Shown piece after piece: positions 45,523-53,758 of a stretch of 64,000 nucleotides of DNA. Under the pieces are notes generated by a model, which was not told the origin of the DNA, searched no databases, and saw only the letters and a program-made list of their open reading frames with translations. The translations under genes and the position numbers were made by a program. Location of the stretch: NCBI GenBank assembly GCA_963921345.3, contig CAWUFE020000002.1, forward strand, positions 248,001-312,000, written 5' to 3'. The DNA is from Hoeflea_A sp963921345 (lineage in GTDB: Bacteria > Pseudomonadota > Alphaproteobacteria > Rhizobiales > Rhizobiaceae). Positions within the stretch are counted from its first letter, which is position 1; each line of letters opens with the position of its first letter.

Positions 45523-46551
45523 ATGACTGTATCTTCCCTAGCGGATAATCCGCTTTCCCGATTGATCGCCGAAAAGGGCGTTCTGTTGGCCGACGGCGCG
45601 ACCGGCACCAACCTGTTTGCGATGGGACTGGAAGCCGGCGAAGCGCCGGAATTGTGGAATGAGGACCAGCCCGACAAGATCGTCAAACTGCATCAGGATT
45701 TTGTCGATGCCGGCGCCGACATCATTCTGACCAACAGTTTCGGCGGCACCCGCCACCGGCTGAAACTGCATCATGCCCAGGACCGGGTTTTCGAATTGAA
45801 CAGGAAGGCAGCGGAAATCGCCCGCGCGGTCGCCGACGCCGCCGACCGTCCGATCATCGTCGCCGGCTCCGTCGGGCCGACCGGAGAACTGCTGCAGCCG
45901 CTCGGGGCTCTCAGTTATGAAGACGCCGTCATCGCCTTTGCCGAGCAGATCGAAGGTCTCAAGGCCGGCGGTGCCGACATTGCATGGATCGAAACCATGT
46001 CGGCGCCCGAAGAGATCCGCGCCGCCGCGGAAGCCGCGGTCAAATGCGACGTGCCCTACACCTATACAGGATCGTTCGACACGGCCGGCAAGACCATGAT
46101 GGGCCTGCATCCGAAAGACATTCATGGCGTGACGACGGAGTTCGACCACGAACCGCTGGCCGTCGGTGCCAATTGCGGTGTTGGCGCATCGGACATCCTC
46201 GCCTCGCTGCTCGACATGACCGACGCCAACCCGGCCGCAACGATCATCGTCAAGGGCAATTGCGGCATTCCGGAATTCAGGGGCTCGGAAATCCACTATT
46301 CCGGAACGCCGCCGCTGATGGCCGATTATGCGCGTCTGGCGATCGACGCCGGCGCCACCATCATCGGCGGATGCTGCGGCACGTCCTGCGACCACCTGCG
46401 GGCCATGCGCGCGGCCATCGACGATCATTCCAGGGCTGAGCGGCCGACGCTGGAGACCATCGTCGAACGGATCGGCCCCCTGCGCAACAAGGCCGCCGAC
46501 GCCGCCTCCGAGGCGCCGCGCCGCGAACGCCGCGGGCGCCGACGGGCTTAG
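45523..46551 (+). CDS. Homocysteine S-methyltransferase (betaine-homocysteine methyltransferase-like)
   Basis: A 342-aa zinc methyltransferase of the MetH-N/BHMT family that makes methionine from homocysteine. It has LLADGATGTNLFAMG, the GSVGPTGELL loop and zinc ligands in GANCGVGA and IGGCCGTS. It could use betaine directly, or a corrinoid protein as in split methionine synthases; the corrinoid, pterin-binding and reactivator genes nearby favour the second. The C-terminus ends in an Arg-rich tail (APRRERRGRRRA). A palindromic operator precedes it. Converges with the next gene, overlapping by 4 bp. Confidence 0.9.
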   Translation: MTVSSLADNPLSRLIAEKGVLLADGATGTNLFAMGLEAGEAPELWNEDQPDKIVKLHQDFVDAGADIILTNSFGGTRHRLKLHHAQDRVFELNRKAAEIARAVADAADRPIIVAGSVGPTGELLQPLGALSYEDAVIAFAEQIEGLKAGGADIAWIETMSAPEEIRAAAEAAVKCDVPYTYTGSFDTAGKTMMGLHPKDIHGVTTEFDHEPLAVGANCGVGASDILASLLDMTDANPAATIIVKGNCGIPEFRGSEIHYSGTPPLMADYARLAIDAGATIIGGCCGTSCDHLRAMRAAIDDHSRAERPTLETIVERIGPLRNKAADAASEAPRRERRGRRRA

Positions 46552-47249
46552 CCGCCGGCCTTCGGCAGATCGAGCGCCTGCATGAGAAATTGCTGGTGTG
46601 CCGGATCGTAGCGATACGACCGGCCGACCGGACACGCGACGCGTGATGCGCAGCCCGTGACCATGCAACTCCCCTGCCCCTCGTGTGTGGCCAGATAGCC
46701 GCGGCAACGCTTCACGTCGAACGCGCTTTCCGCGATCGCACCCGCCGGGCACGCAGTCAGACAGGGCCGGTCGTCGCAGGTGTCGCAAGGATGCTGCACG
46801 GTGCGGGACTCGGCAAATTCGACCGGCCGATCGAAAGCCAGCGCCGCCCGGTAACTGTGCCAGAGGCCGAACTCCGGATGGATCAGAATGCCGAGCGGCG
46901 ATGGCTTCAGCCCTTCGCCGGCGGCGACCCATTGTTGAAACGGCCACCACGGCCGGTCGAAGGGATAGAGCGCCACACCGTCGATCGCCCGGGCGACCGG
47001 ATCGATCACCTGCTTCGACCAATGATCCAGCGGATCGGGGCCGCTGTATGTCTCGCGGAAGCGCTGGAAAGACGGCCACAACGACGATCCCGCATGCCCG
47101 ACGAGCAGGAGGCTTTCGATCCGCCGCCCGTTCGCCAGAACCGGCGCGGTGTCTTCGAAGCGCACGCCGCCGCGCACGAAAAGCCCATGCGGCTCGAGCA
47201 TCCCGCAGAGGCGCGCCAGCAGCGCAGAACTATCGTTTCCGGTCATCAT
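46548..47249 (-). CDS. 4Fe-4S ferredoxin-type protein near methyltransferase genes
   Basis: A 233-aa soluble protein. The first 150 residues (with LFVRGGVRF, LLLVGHAGSSLWPSF and WWPFQQW) look like a small-molecule or corrinoid-binding domain; the C-terminal part carries Cys motifs CDTCDDRPCLTACPAGAI and CRGYL...CMVTGCASRVACPVG, suited to two Fe-S clusters. It recalls QueG-like and corrinoid-reducing ferredoxin proteins, though queuosine synthesis is not implied. Located next to mttB (76 bp downstream of it on the same strand) it may keep corrinoids reduced; that is inference. Confidence 0.7.
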   Translation of the reverse strand: MMTGNDSSALLARLCGMLEPHGLFVRGGVRFEDTAPVLANGRRIESLLLVGHAGSSLWPSFQRFRETYSGPDPLDHWSKQVIDPVARAIDGVALYPFDRPWWPFQQWVAAGEGLKPSPLGILIHPEFGLWHSYRAALAFDRPVEFAESRTVQHPCDTCDDRPCLTACPAGAIAESAFDVKRCRGYLATHEGQGSCMVTGCASRVACPVGRSYRYDPAHQQFLMQALDLPKAGG

Positions 47250-47325
47250 CGTCCCGGAAGGCGGAACGCCACACGTCCCGATGGATCAGCTTGGCCACTT
47301 TTGCCCGGCCGTCCTCGGGCTTCTT

Positions 47326-48897
47326 TCACGTAAAGGCGTCGGGCATCGATTCCTTCTTGCGGGCAATGAAATCGACCAGCCCGTCGGCGATGCCGGCGTC
47401 GAGCGGCGGCGCCTCATACGAGTCCAGCCAGCTGCGGCACAGCTCGTTGGCGCGGTTTTCGATGCGTTTTTCGCCTTCCATCTGCCACTGCTCGAAGGAA
47501 TTGTTGTCGGCCAGCGGCGACCGGTAGAAGGCGGACTGGAAATTCGCCTGGGTATGGGCGCAACCCAGATAGTGGCTTCCCGGACCGACTTCCTCGATGG
47601 CGTCCAGCGCCTGGGCGTTCTCCGACAGGTCGACCCCTTCGGCGAAACGCTGCATCATGCCCAGCTGGTCGGCGTCGATCATGAACTTTTCATAGGACGA
47701 GACCAGACCGCCCTCAAGCCAGCCAGCCGAATGCAGGACAAAGTTGGTGCCGGCGAGAACCGTCGTGTTGAGCGTGTTGCTGCTTTCGTGCGCTGCCTGC
47801 GCATCCGGCACCTTCGAACCGCAGAGCGATCCGCCGGTGCGGAACGGCAGCCCCAGCCGGCGCGCCAGCTGGGCGGCGCCGTAGGAAACCAGCGACGGTT
47901 CCGGCGTGCCGAAAGTCGGCGCGCCCGACTGCATCGATATCGACGCGGCAAAGGTACCGAAGAGCACCGGTGCGCCCGGCCGAATCAGCTGGGTGAAGGA
48001 CGCGCCTGCCAAAACCTCCGCCAAAATCTGTGTCAGCGTCCCGGTCACAGTGACGGGGCTCATCGACCCGGCCAGGATGAAAGGAGACACGATGCAGGCC
48101 TGATTGTTGCGGGCATAGACCTTGGCCGCGCCCAGCATCGTCTCGTCGAACACCATCGGCGAATTGGCGTTGATCAGATTGACCACCACGCAGTTCTGAT
48201 CGACGAAATCGACGCCGAACAGGATCTTGCACATGTCGACCGTGTCCTGCGCCCGTTCGGGCGCCGTGACCGATCCCATAAAGGGCTTGTCCGACAACCG
48301 CATATGGGCGTGGACCATGTCCAAGTGGCGCTTGTTGACCGGAATGTCCACCGGCTCGCACACCGTGCCGCCCGAATGGTGCATGGACGGCGCCAGATAG
48401 GCCATCTTGACGAAATTCTCGAAGTCCTGAATCGTCGCATAGCGCCGTTCGCCCTCCAGGTCGCGGACGAAGGGCGGACCGTAGACTGGAGCAAACACCG
48501 TCGCCTTGCCGCCGATCTGAACGGAACGTTCGGGATTGCGTGCATGCTGGGTGAAAGCGGACGGAGCCGTCTCCAGCAGCGACCGGCACAGTCCCTTGGG
48601 AAAATGCACGCGCTCGCCGCGGACGTCGGCGCCGGCATCGCGCCACAGATCCAGCGCTTCCGGGTCGTCGCGGAATTCGATGCCGATTTCTTCGAGCACT
48701 CGATCGGCATTCGCTTCGATCAGCGACAGGCCCTCTTCGTCGAGCACCTCGTATTCGCGGATCTTGCGGGTGATATAGACGTTTTTCGGCCCCGGTCCTC
48801 CGCCGCTTCGCGACGCGCGGCGGGCGGCGGCACCGCCTGCACTGCCGCGACCGCGGCGACCGCCGGCCCGACCGGCCCTGTTACCTTCGACTTCCAT
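47326..48897 (-). CDS. MttB-family (trimethylamine/betaine) corrinoid methyltransferase, non-pyrrolysine
   Basis: A 523-aa member of the MttB superfamily, which moves a methyl group from a quaternary or tertiary amine to a corrinoid protein. No in-frame amber codon is present, so it is of the non-pyrrolysine class that includes glycine betaine and related demethylases. Conserved core stretches: YVxx-like VYGPPFVRDLEGERRYAT, SGGTVCEPVDIPV, and PGSHYLGCAHTQANF. An Arg/Gly/Ala-rich N-terminal tail (about residues 6-38) precedes the core. The substrate is not determined; the betaine genes nearby suggest a betaine. It is divergent from the corrinoid protein gene. Confidence 0.9.
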   Translation of the reverse strand: MEVEGNRAGRAGGRRGRGSAGGAAARRASRSGGGPGPKNVYITRKIREYEVLDEEGLSLIEANADRVLEEIGIEFRDDPEALDLWRDAGADVRGERVHFPKGLCRSLLETAPSAFTQHARNPERSVQIGGKATVFAPVYGPPFVRDLEGERRYATIQDFENFVKMAYLAPSMHHSGGTVCEPVDIPVNKRHLDMVHAHMRLSDKPFMGSVTAPERAQDTVDMCKILFGVDFVDQNCVVVNLINANSPMVFDETMLGAAKVYARNNQACIVSPFILAGSMSPVTVTGTLTQILAEVLAGASFTQLIRPGAPVLFGTFAASISMQSGAPTFGTPEPSLVSYGAAQLARRLGLPFRTGGSLCGSKVPDAQAAHESSNTLNTTVLAGTNFVLHSAGWLEGGLVSSYEKFMIDADQLGMMQRFAEGVDLSENAQALDAIEEVGPGSHYLGCAHTQANFQSAFYRSPLADNNSFEQWQMEGEKRIENRANELCRSWLDSYEAPPLDAGIADGLVDFIARKKESMPDAFT

Positions 48898-49186
48898 CTC
48901 AACAACCTCTTGCGTGCGACGCCCCGGTCCTTGGCGGATCGTCGTCGCATCTGGACTGTCTGTGACCCTAGACCACGCGCTGTCGGCCAAATTTCCTCAA
49001 AGCGCCAAGCCGTGACGCTCTGGCGACAGCCAATCAAGGGGCGGCAAATGAACCGCCGTCGCTTTTCAGATTGGCGCGCGTCGTTTTTGAAGAGTCCAAG
49101 CGCCGCCGATTCCAGCATAAGTCTTGCCAGCGTAACAAGTTACATGGTTCAAAGGCGAATCAATCGCCAGCATCGAGGAAACGCCG

Positions 49187-49891
49187 ATGTCCGACGACGA
49201 CGAAATCATCCTGTCCGAACTGTCCGACGACGAACTCGTGCAGCAGATGCACGATGACCTGTATGACGGTCTGAAGGAGGAAATCGAGGAAGGCACCCAG
49301 ATCCTGCTCGACCGCGGATGGATGCCCTACGACGTACTGACCAAGGCCCTTGTCGAGGGCATGCGCATTGTCGGTGAAGACTTCCGCGACGGCATCTTGT
49401 TCGTGCCGGAAGTGCTCCTGTCAGCCAACGCCATGAAGGCAGGCATGTCCATCCTGCGGCCGCTGCTTGCCGAAACCGGTGCTCCGAAGCTCGGCAAGAT
49501 GGTGATCGGAACGGTCAAGGGCGACATTCACGACATCGGCAAGAACCTGGTCGGCATGATGATGGAAGGCGCCGGATTCGATGTCGTCGACATCGGCATC
49601 AACAATCCGGTCGAAAACTATCTGGAAGCCATCGAAGAGCACGAGCCGGACATCGTCGGCATGTCCGCGCTGCTGACGACCACCATGCCCTACATGAAGG
49701 TGGTGATCGACACGATGAAGGAAAAGGGCATCCGCGAGGACCACATCGTGCTGGTCGGCGGCGCTCCGCTCAACGAGGAATTCGGCATGGCCGTCGGCGC
49801 CGACGCCTATTGCCGCGACGCGGCGGTCGCTGTCGAAACGGCCAAGGAATTCATGAAGCGGAAGCACAACGCCCTTGCCAACGCCGGCTGA
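49187..49891 (+). CDS. Corrinoid (B12-binding) methyl-carrier protein
   Basis: A 234-aa two-domain methyl carrier. The N-terminal helical cap (about residues 20-95) includes LVEGMRIVGEDFRDGILFVPEVL; the B12-binding Rossmann domain begins about residue 100 with GTVKGDIHDIGKNL, where His115 is the lower cobalt ligand, and includes MSALLTTTM and VLVGGAPLN. It should carry methyl groups between MttB, the pterin-binding methyltransferase and the homocysteine methyltransferase. It opens a plus-strand run that continues to the ASKHA gene. Confidence 0.95.
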   Translation: MSDDDEIILSELSDDELVQQMHDDLYDGLKEEIEEGTQILLDRGWMPYDVLTKALVEGMRIVGEDFRDGILFVPEVLLSANAMKAGMSILRPLLAETGAPKLGKMVIGTVKGDIHDIGKNLVGMMMEGAGFDVVDIGINNPVENYLEAIEEHEPDIVGMSALLTTTMPYMKVVIDTMKEKGIREDHIVLVGGAPLNEEFGMAVGADAYCRDAAVAVETAKEFMKRKHNALANAG

Positions 49892-49972
49892 CGCCGCTTC
49901 TGTACGATCGGAACCCGAACGAAAGGCGGCCTCGACGGGCCGCCTTTTGCATCTGAGACCGGGGATCGGCCG

Positions 49973-50584
49973 ATGAACGAACAGACAGACACAGTTCAGA
50001 CACCGGGGCGCGTTCGGGTCATCGCCTGTGGAGCGCTGGCGCGCGAAATCCTCGCCATTTGCGAAGCCAACGGCCTCAACCATGTCGACCTGACCTGCCT
50101 GCCGGCGATCTGGCACAACCACCCCGACCGAATAGCGCCGGGCGTTCGCGATGCCGTCCGCCAGGCGCGCGCCGAAGGTTTCCAGCGCATTTTCGTCGCC
50201 TATGCCGACTGCGGCACCGGCGGCGCTCTCGACACCGTCTGCGACGAAGAACAGGTGGAGCGCATTGCCGGCCCGCACTGCTATTCCTTTTTCGCCGGCA
50301 ACGAGCGGTTTGCCACCTGGGACGAAGACCTCGACGCCTTCTTTCTGACCGACTTTCTGGCCCGGCAGTTCGAGGCGTTCGTGATCGAGCCGCTTGGACT
50401 GGACCGCCATCCGGAACTGCGCGACCTTTATTTCGGCAATTACCGCAAACTGATCTACCTGTCCCAGGAAACCGATCCCGAACTGCAGGAAAAAGCGAGA
50501 CAAGCGGCGGAAGCCCTTGATCTTGAATATGAATACCGCTTTACCGGTTATGGCGATCTCGAAACAGTGTTGCGCGACGCGTGA
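49973..50584 (+). CDS. DUF1638 protein
   Basis: A 203-aa protein with RVRVIACGALAREILAIC, HVDLTCLPAIWHNHP and FVAYADCGTGGALD, the pattern of DUF1638, often found next to corrinoid methyltransferase genes. Conserved Cys and His residues (CGA, CLPAxWHNxP, YADCGTGG) suggest metal or cofactor binding, but no activity is established. It follows the corrinoid protein gene by 81 bp. A role in methyl transfer or corrinoid handling is inferred from context only. Confidence 0.87.
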   Translation: MNEQTDTVQTPGRVRVIACGALAREILAICEANGLNHVDLTCLPAIWHNHPDRIAPGVRDAVRQARAEGFQRIFVAYADCGTGGALDTVCDEEQVERIAGPHCYSFFAGNERFATWDEDLDAFFLTDFLARQFEAFVIEPLGLDRHPELRDLYFGNYRKLIYLSQETDPELQEKARQAAEALDLEYEYRFTGYGDLETVLRDA

Positions 50585-50664
50585 AACCGGCTTAAGGGCA
50601 AGGGCGATTATGGCGACCTTGTCATTCGTCCCGCCGCTCCCCAGATAGATCGCCAGCGACGGGC

Positions 50665-51390
50665 ATGGCGCATTGTTCAGTGGAATCGACTGCCGGACGC
50701 AGTCGGCAAGCCGAGTTCTCGGCGGAGAGCGGGAAAAACAACATCGTGGACGACATCCCGGCCGGTGGTTCGATATCAGGCACTCCGACGGATCAGGGCG
50801 AACACCCCGAATCCCTGTCCGACCTGCTGAAAAGGCTGGCGGAGGAGACCGACGAGCGCATCACCTTGCGCGAAATGGCCGAAGCGCTCGACGAGCGCTC
50901 CTTCGGCGCGTTCCTCCTGGTCTTTTCCATTCCCAACCTCATTCCCCTGCCGCCCGGCGCCACGCTGATCCTGGGATTGCCGCTGGTCTTCATCGCCTGG
51001 CAGATCGTCGCCGGCCGCAACAAGATCTGGCTGCCGAAACGGCTCGCCAACTACGCACTCGAAAAACACACGCTGGAGAAGATCGTCAGGCGCGCCGACC
51101 CGGGACTGCGCTGGATGGAGGCCTGGGTCAGGCCACGCAACTGGCCGCTGGCCAACCCGATGGCGGGACGCATGTTCGGCGTTTACACCTTCATTCTGGC
51201 GATCGTCGTCTTCATCCCGATCCCCTTCGGCAACTGGCTGCCCGCTTTCGCAATTGCCACGATCGGACTTGCCCACACCGAACAGGACGGCAACTGCCTG
51301 GTGGTCGGTTCGATCATCGGCCTGGTCGCCATCGCGATATTCAGCCTTATCCTGCTTCTGACGACGGCCGTCTTTACCAACATTCTGTAG
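50665..51390 (+). CDS. ExoD-family membrane protein
   Basis: A 241-aa inner-membrane protein of the exopolysaccharide synthesis ExoD family. Signs are LSDLLKRLAEETDERITLREMAEALDERSFGAFL (split here by family spacing), IPNLIPLPPGATLILGLPLV and at least three hydrophobic helices toward the C-terminus. Rhizobial ExoD affects polysaccharide production and alkali tolerance, mechanism unclear. The start is uncertain: an in-frame GTG at 50746 would remove a poorly conserved leader. It seems an unrelated insertion among the methyl-transfer genes. Confidence 0.85.
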   Translation: MAHCSVESTAGRSRQAEFSAESGKNNIVDDIPAGGSISGTPTDQGEHPESLSDLLKRLAEETDERITLREMAEALDERSFGAFLLVFSIPNLIPLPPGATLILGLPLVFIAWQIVAGRNKIWLPKRLANYALEKHTLEKIVRRADPGLRWMEAWVRPRNWPLANPMAGRMFGVYTFILAIVVFIPIPFGNWLPAFAIATIGLAHTEQDGNCLVVGSIIGLVAIAIFSLILLLTTAVFTNIL

Positions 51391-51527
51391 AGGGACGGCA
51401 CCGCTCTGGCGGTGAAGCCGCTTTCGAACTAAATCTGTTGCGCGTCGTTTTTGAGCGCATTGTGCGTCGCCGGACAGCAAGCCAAAAGGCTTGTTTGTTC
51501 GTTATGTGCGCGCCGAGGAGACAGTGC

Positions 51528-51851
51528 ATGGCCGATCTGATAACCGTTTACTGGCGGGACATCCCCGCACAGGTCATCGTCAAGAAGGGCCGCAAGAGCG
51601 CCAAACGCGAATTGTCGCTGCGCTTCACCGAAGCGATCGACATGTGCGCCATGCGCTCAGGCGCCCACGAGACGGATGACTACCTCGCCGAATGGCGGCG
51701 CGGTACGCCTGAACCGGTGTCTGACGATCTCGAGGCGGAGGCCGACAAGGCAGCAGCCTCTCTCGAAGCGGCCTACACCAAGGACGTCCTGAAACAGTTG
51801 ATCCAGTCGCAAGGAAGGACCGGTCAAGATGGCAGTGGTGGAAATGAATAG
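51528..51851 (+). CDS. Small PF13769-type protein (so-called virulence factor)
   Basis: A 107-aa protein opening MADLITVYWRDIPAQVIVKKG with a following RELSLRFTEAIDMCAMR and an acidic DDYLAEWRR. This matches the small family labelled virulence factor (PF13769), which I recall being encoded beside MetF-like and corrinoid methyltransferase genes; the name is historical. The ATG has a GAGGAGA ribosome site. Its last 23 bp overlap the MetF-like gene, indicating coupling. A subunit or partner role for the reductase is plausible but unproven. Confidence 0.8.
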   Translation: MADLITVYWRDIPAQVIVKKGRKSAKRELSLRFTEAIDMCAMRSGAHETDDYLAEWRRGTPEPVSDDLEAEADKAAASLEAAYTKDVLKQLIQSQGRTGQDGSGGNE

Positions 51852-52731
51852 CCGGCGGCCGGCTCGTATTGCCGCATCGATTGAGGTAGCGCCGCGCCAG
51901 GCGATCGAATCGGCCGACCTGGAAGGCATGTTCCCGCCCGGGACCAGTGTCTATGTCACCGATATCGGTACGGACACCAACGACACCCTGGTGGCCGCGG
52001 CGACGCGATTGCGCGCGCTCGGCTATGACCCGGTGCCGCATTTCGCCTCACGCCGGCTGACCTCACGCACTGTTCTGGAAGATCGCATCAAGCGGATGAG
52101 CGAAGAGGCCGGTGTCACCAACGTCCTCGTCATCGGTGGCGGCCTGGAGCGGCAGGCGGGAGAATTCTCGTCGACCATGGAAGTGCTGGAAACCGGATTT
52201 TTCGACAAATACGGCATCGAAAAAATCGGTATTGCCGGCCACCCGGAAGGCAGTCCGGACTTCTCCGAAGAGGTCGCGTTGCAGGCGCTGCGCCTGAAGA
52301 AGGCCTTTGCCCAGCGCACCGGCGCACAGTTGCGCATCGTGACCCAGTTCGGTTTCGACGCCGCCAAGTTCATCGCCTGGGCCGACGGGCTGAAAGAACA
52401 CGGCATCGACATGCCGGTGCATCTGGGCGTTGCCGGACCGGCGAAGATCACCACGCTGATCAAGTTTGCCGCCATGTGCGGCGTCGGAAACTCCATCTCG
52501 TTTCTGAAGAAGAACGCGCTGTCGCTGACCACCCTGGCAACCTCGCATTCGCCGGAAACCGTGGTCGGCCCGATCGAAGACCATGTGCTGAACAGCACCA
52601 CAACCCCGATCCGCCAGATCCACGTCTTCGCCTTCGGCGGGCTGAAAAAAACCACCGAATGGCTTGTGGAACGCGGATCATGGGATATAAACACATCTTT
52701 ATATCCTTCTATGAACACTGCACAGAGCTGA
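51829..52731 (+). CDS. Methylenetetrahydrofolate reductase-like protein (MetF family)
   Basis: A 300-aa TIM-barrel protein of the methylenetetrahydrofolate reductase superfamily, which makes 5-methyl-tetrahydrofolate for methionine synthesis (or runs in reverse to oxidise methyl groups). Evidence: VYVTDIGTDTNDTLVAAATRLRALGY-type N-terminus in short pieces, PHFASRRL, VLVIGGG, GIAGHPEGSP, IVTQFGFDAAKFIAWA and MPVHLGVAGPA. It is divergent from E. coli MetF. It overlaps the PF13769 gene and its 3' end contains a palindromic operator for the next gene. Confidence 0.87.
   Translation: MAVVEMNSRRPARIAASIEVAPRQAIESADLEGMFPPGTSVYVTDIGTDTNDTLVAAATRLRALGYDPVPHFASRRLTSRTVLEDRIKRMSEEAGVTNVLVIGGGLERQAGEFSSTMEVLETGFFDKYGIEKIGIAGHPEGSPDFSEEVALQALRLKKAFAQRTGAQLRIVTQFGFDAAKFIAWADGLKEHGIDMPVHLGVAGPAKITTLIKFAAMCGVGNSISFLKKNALSLTTLATSHSPETVVGPIEDHVLNSTTTPIRQIHVFAFGGLKKTTEWLVERGSWDINTSLYPSMNTAQS
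52683..52706. promoter_or_regulatory. Second copy of the ATATAAA-N6-TTTATAT operator
   Basis: GG-ATATAAA-CACATC-TTTATAT-CC lies inside the last codons of the MetF-like gene and ends 35 bp before the start of the pterin-binding methyltransferase gene (52742). Its outer arms are identical to those of the palindrome at 45468-45491 apart from the two end bases, which remain self-complementary. It implies an internal promoter under the same regulator. Confidence 0.65.
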
Positions 52732-52741
52732 GGACTGCCTG

Positions 52742-53692
52742 ATGGCCCGCACTATCGTCGCTTCCGCGACCAAGGAAATCGTGATCGGTTTCGACCAGCC
52801 CTTCTGCGTGATCGGCGAACGCATCAACCCGACCGGGCGAAAGAAGCTGGCTGCTGAAATGCAGGCCGGCAACTTCGACACGGTCAAATCGGACGCCCTC
52901 GCCCAGGTTGCCGCAGGCGCGACGATGCTCGACGTCAATGCCGGGGTCACCGCCGTCGATCCCAACGCGACGGAACCGGCCCTGCTCGTCCAGACGCTGG
53001 AAATCGTCCAGGGCCTGGTCGACATTCCGCTGTCGATCGATTCGTCGGTGACCGGCGCCATCGAGGCCGGTCTGAAGGTCGCCAAGGGCCGACCGCTGGT
53101 CAACTCGGTAACCGGCGAGATCGAGAAGCTCGAAGCGATCCTGCCTCTGGTCAAGAAATACGACGTGCCCGTTGTCGCCATTTCCAATGACGAAACCGGC
53201 ATTTCGGAAGATCCGGATGTGCGCTTTGCGGTTGCCAAGAAGATCGTCGAACACGCAGCCGATTACGGCATCAAGGCCGAAGACGTCGTCGTCGATCCGC
53301 TGGTCATGCCGATCGGCGCGATGGGAACGGCCGGCCAGCAGGTATTCCGGCTGGTGCGCCGGCTGCGCGATGAACTGGGCGTCAACACCACCTGCGGCCT
53401 GTCCAACATCTCCTTCGGCCTGCCGCACCGCCATGCCATCAACGCCGCCTTCATTCCGATGGTCATCGCCTCTGGCATGACGTCGGCCATCATGAATCCC
53501 TGCCGCCCGCAGGAGATGGAGATGGTTCACGGCGCCAACGTGCTCAACGGCACCGATGCCAACTGCACCAACTGGATCATGACCTACCGCGACCACACGC
53601 CGGCGGCCAACGCCAACGCCGCTCCGGGCGGCGAGGCGGCGGCGGCACCGTCCGGCGGTCGGCGTCGCGGCGGGCGTCGCGCCCGCGCTTGA
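52742..53692 (+). CDS. Pterin-binding methyltetrahydrofolate:corrinoid methyltransferase
   Basis: A 316-aa DHPS-fold TIM barrel like the folate domain of MetH, AcsE or MtgA. It transfers a methyl group between tetrahydrofolate and the corrinoid protein. Motifs: IGERINPTGRKKLA, MLDVNAG, LSIDSS, VNSVTGE, ISNDETG, DPLVMPIGA and GLSNISFGLPHR, all standard for the family. The C-terminus has a Gly/Arg tail (GGRRRGGRRARA). Direction (methionine synthesis or betaine methyl oxidation) is not fixed by sequence. It has its own operator just upstream. Confidence 0.93.
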   Translation: MARTIVASATKEIVIGFDQPFCVIGERINPTGRKKLAAEMQAGNFDTVKSDALAQVAAGATMLDVNAGVTAVDPNATEPALLVQTLEIVQGLVDIPLSIDSSVTGAIEAGLKVAKGRPLVNSVTGEIEKLEAILPLVKKYDVPVVAISNDETGISEDPDVRFAVAKKIVEHAADYGIKAEDVVVDPLVMPIGAMGTAGQQVFRLVRRLRDELGVNTTCGLSNISFGLPHRHAINAAFIPMVIASGMTSAIMNPCRPQEMEMVHGANVLNGTDANCTNWIMTYRDHTPAANANAAPGGEAAAAPSGGRRRGGRRARA

Positions 53693-53758
53693 TATAGGAT
53701 CACGAATCAGTAGCAGTCTGATCGGGCCGTTACTGCGATCGTGACAAAGGAGCATCGG

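Noticed and set aside
47326..48897. Pyrrolysine in the MttB protein
   Set aside because: The frame has no internal amber codon, so this is the non-pyrrolysine subgroup.
47149..49257. A 702-codon plus-strand open frame opposite mttB
   Set aside because: Antisense shadow; it overlaps the mttB promoter and the corrinoid gene start, which have their own ribosome sites.
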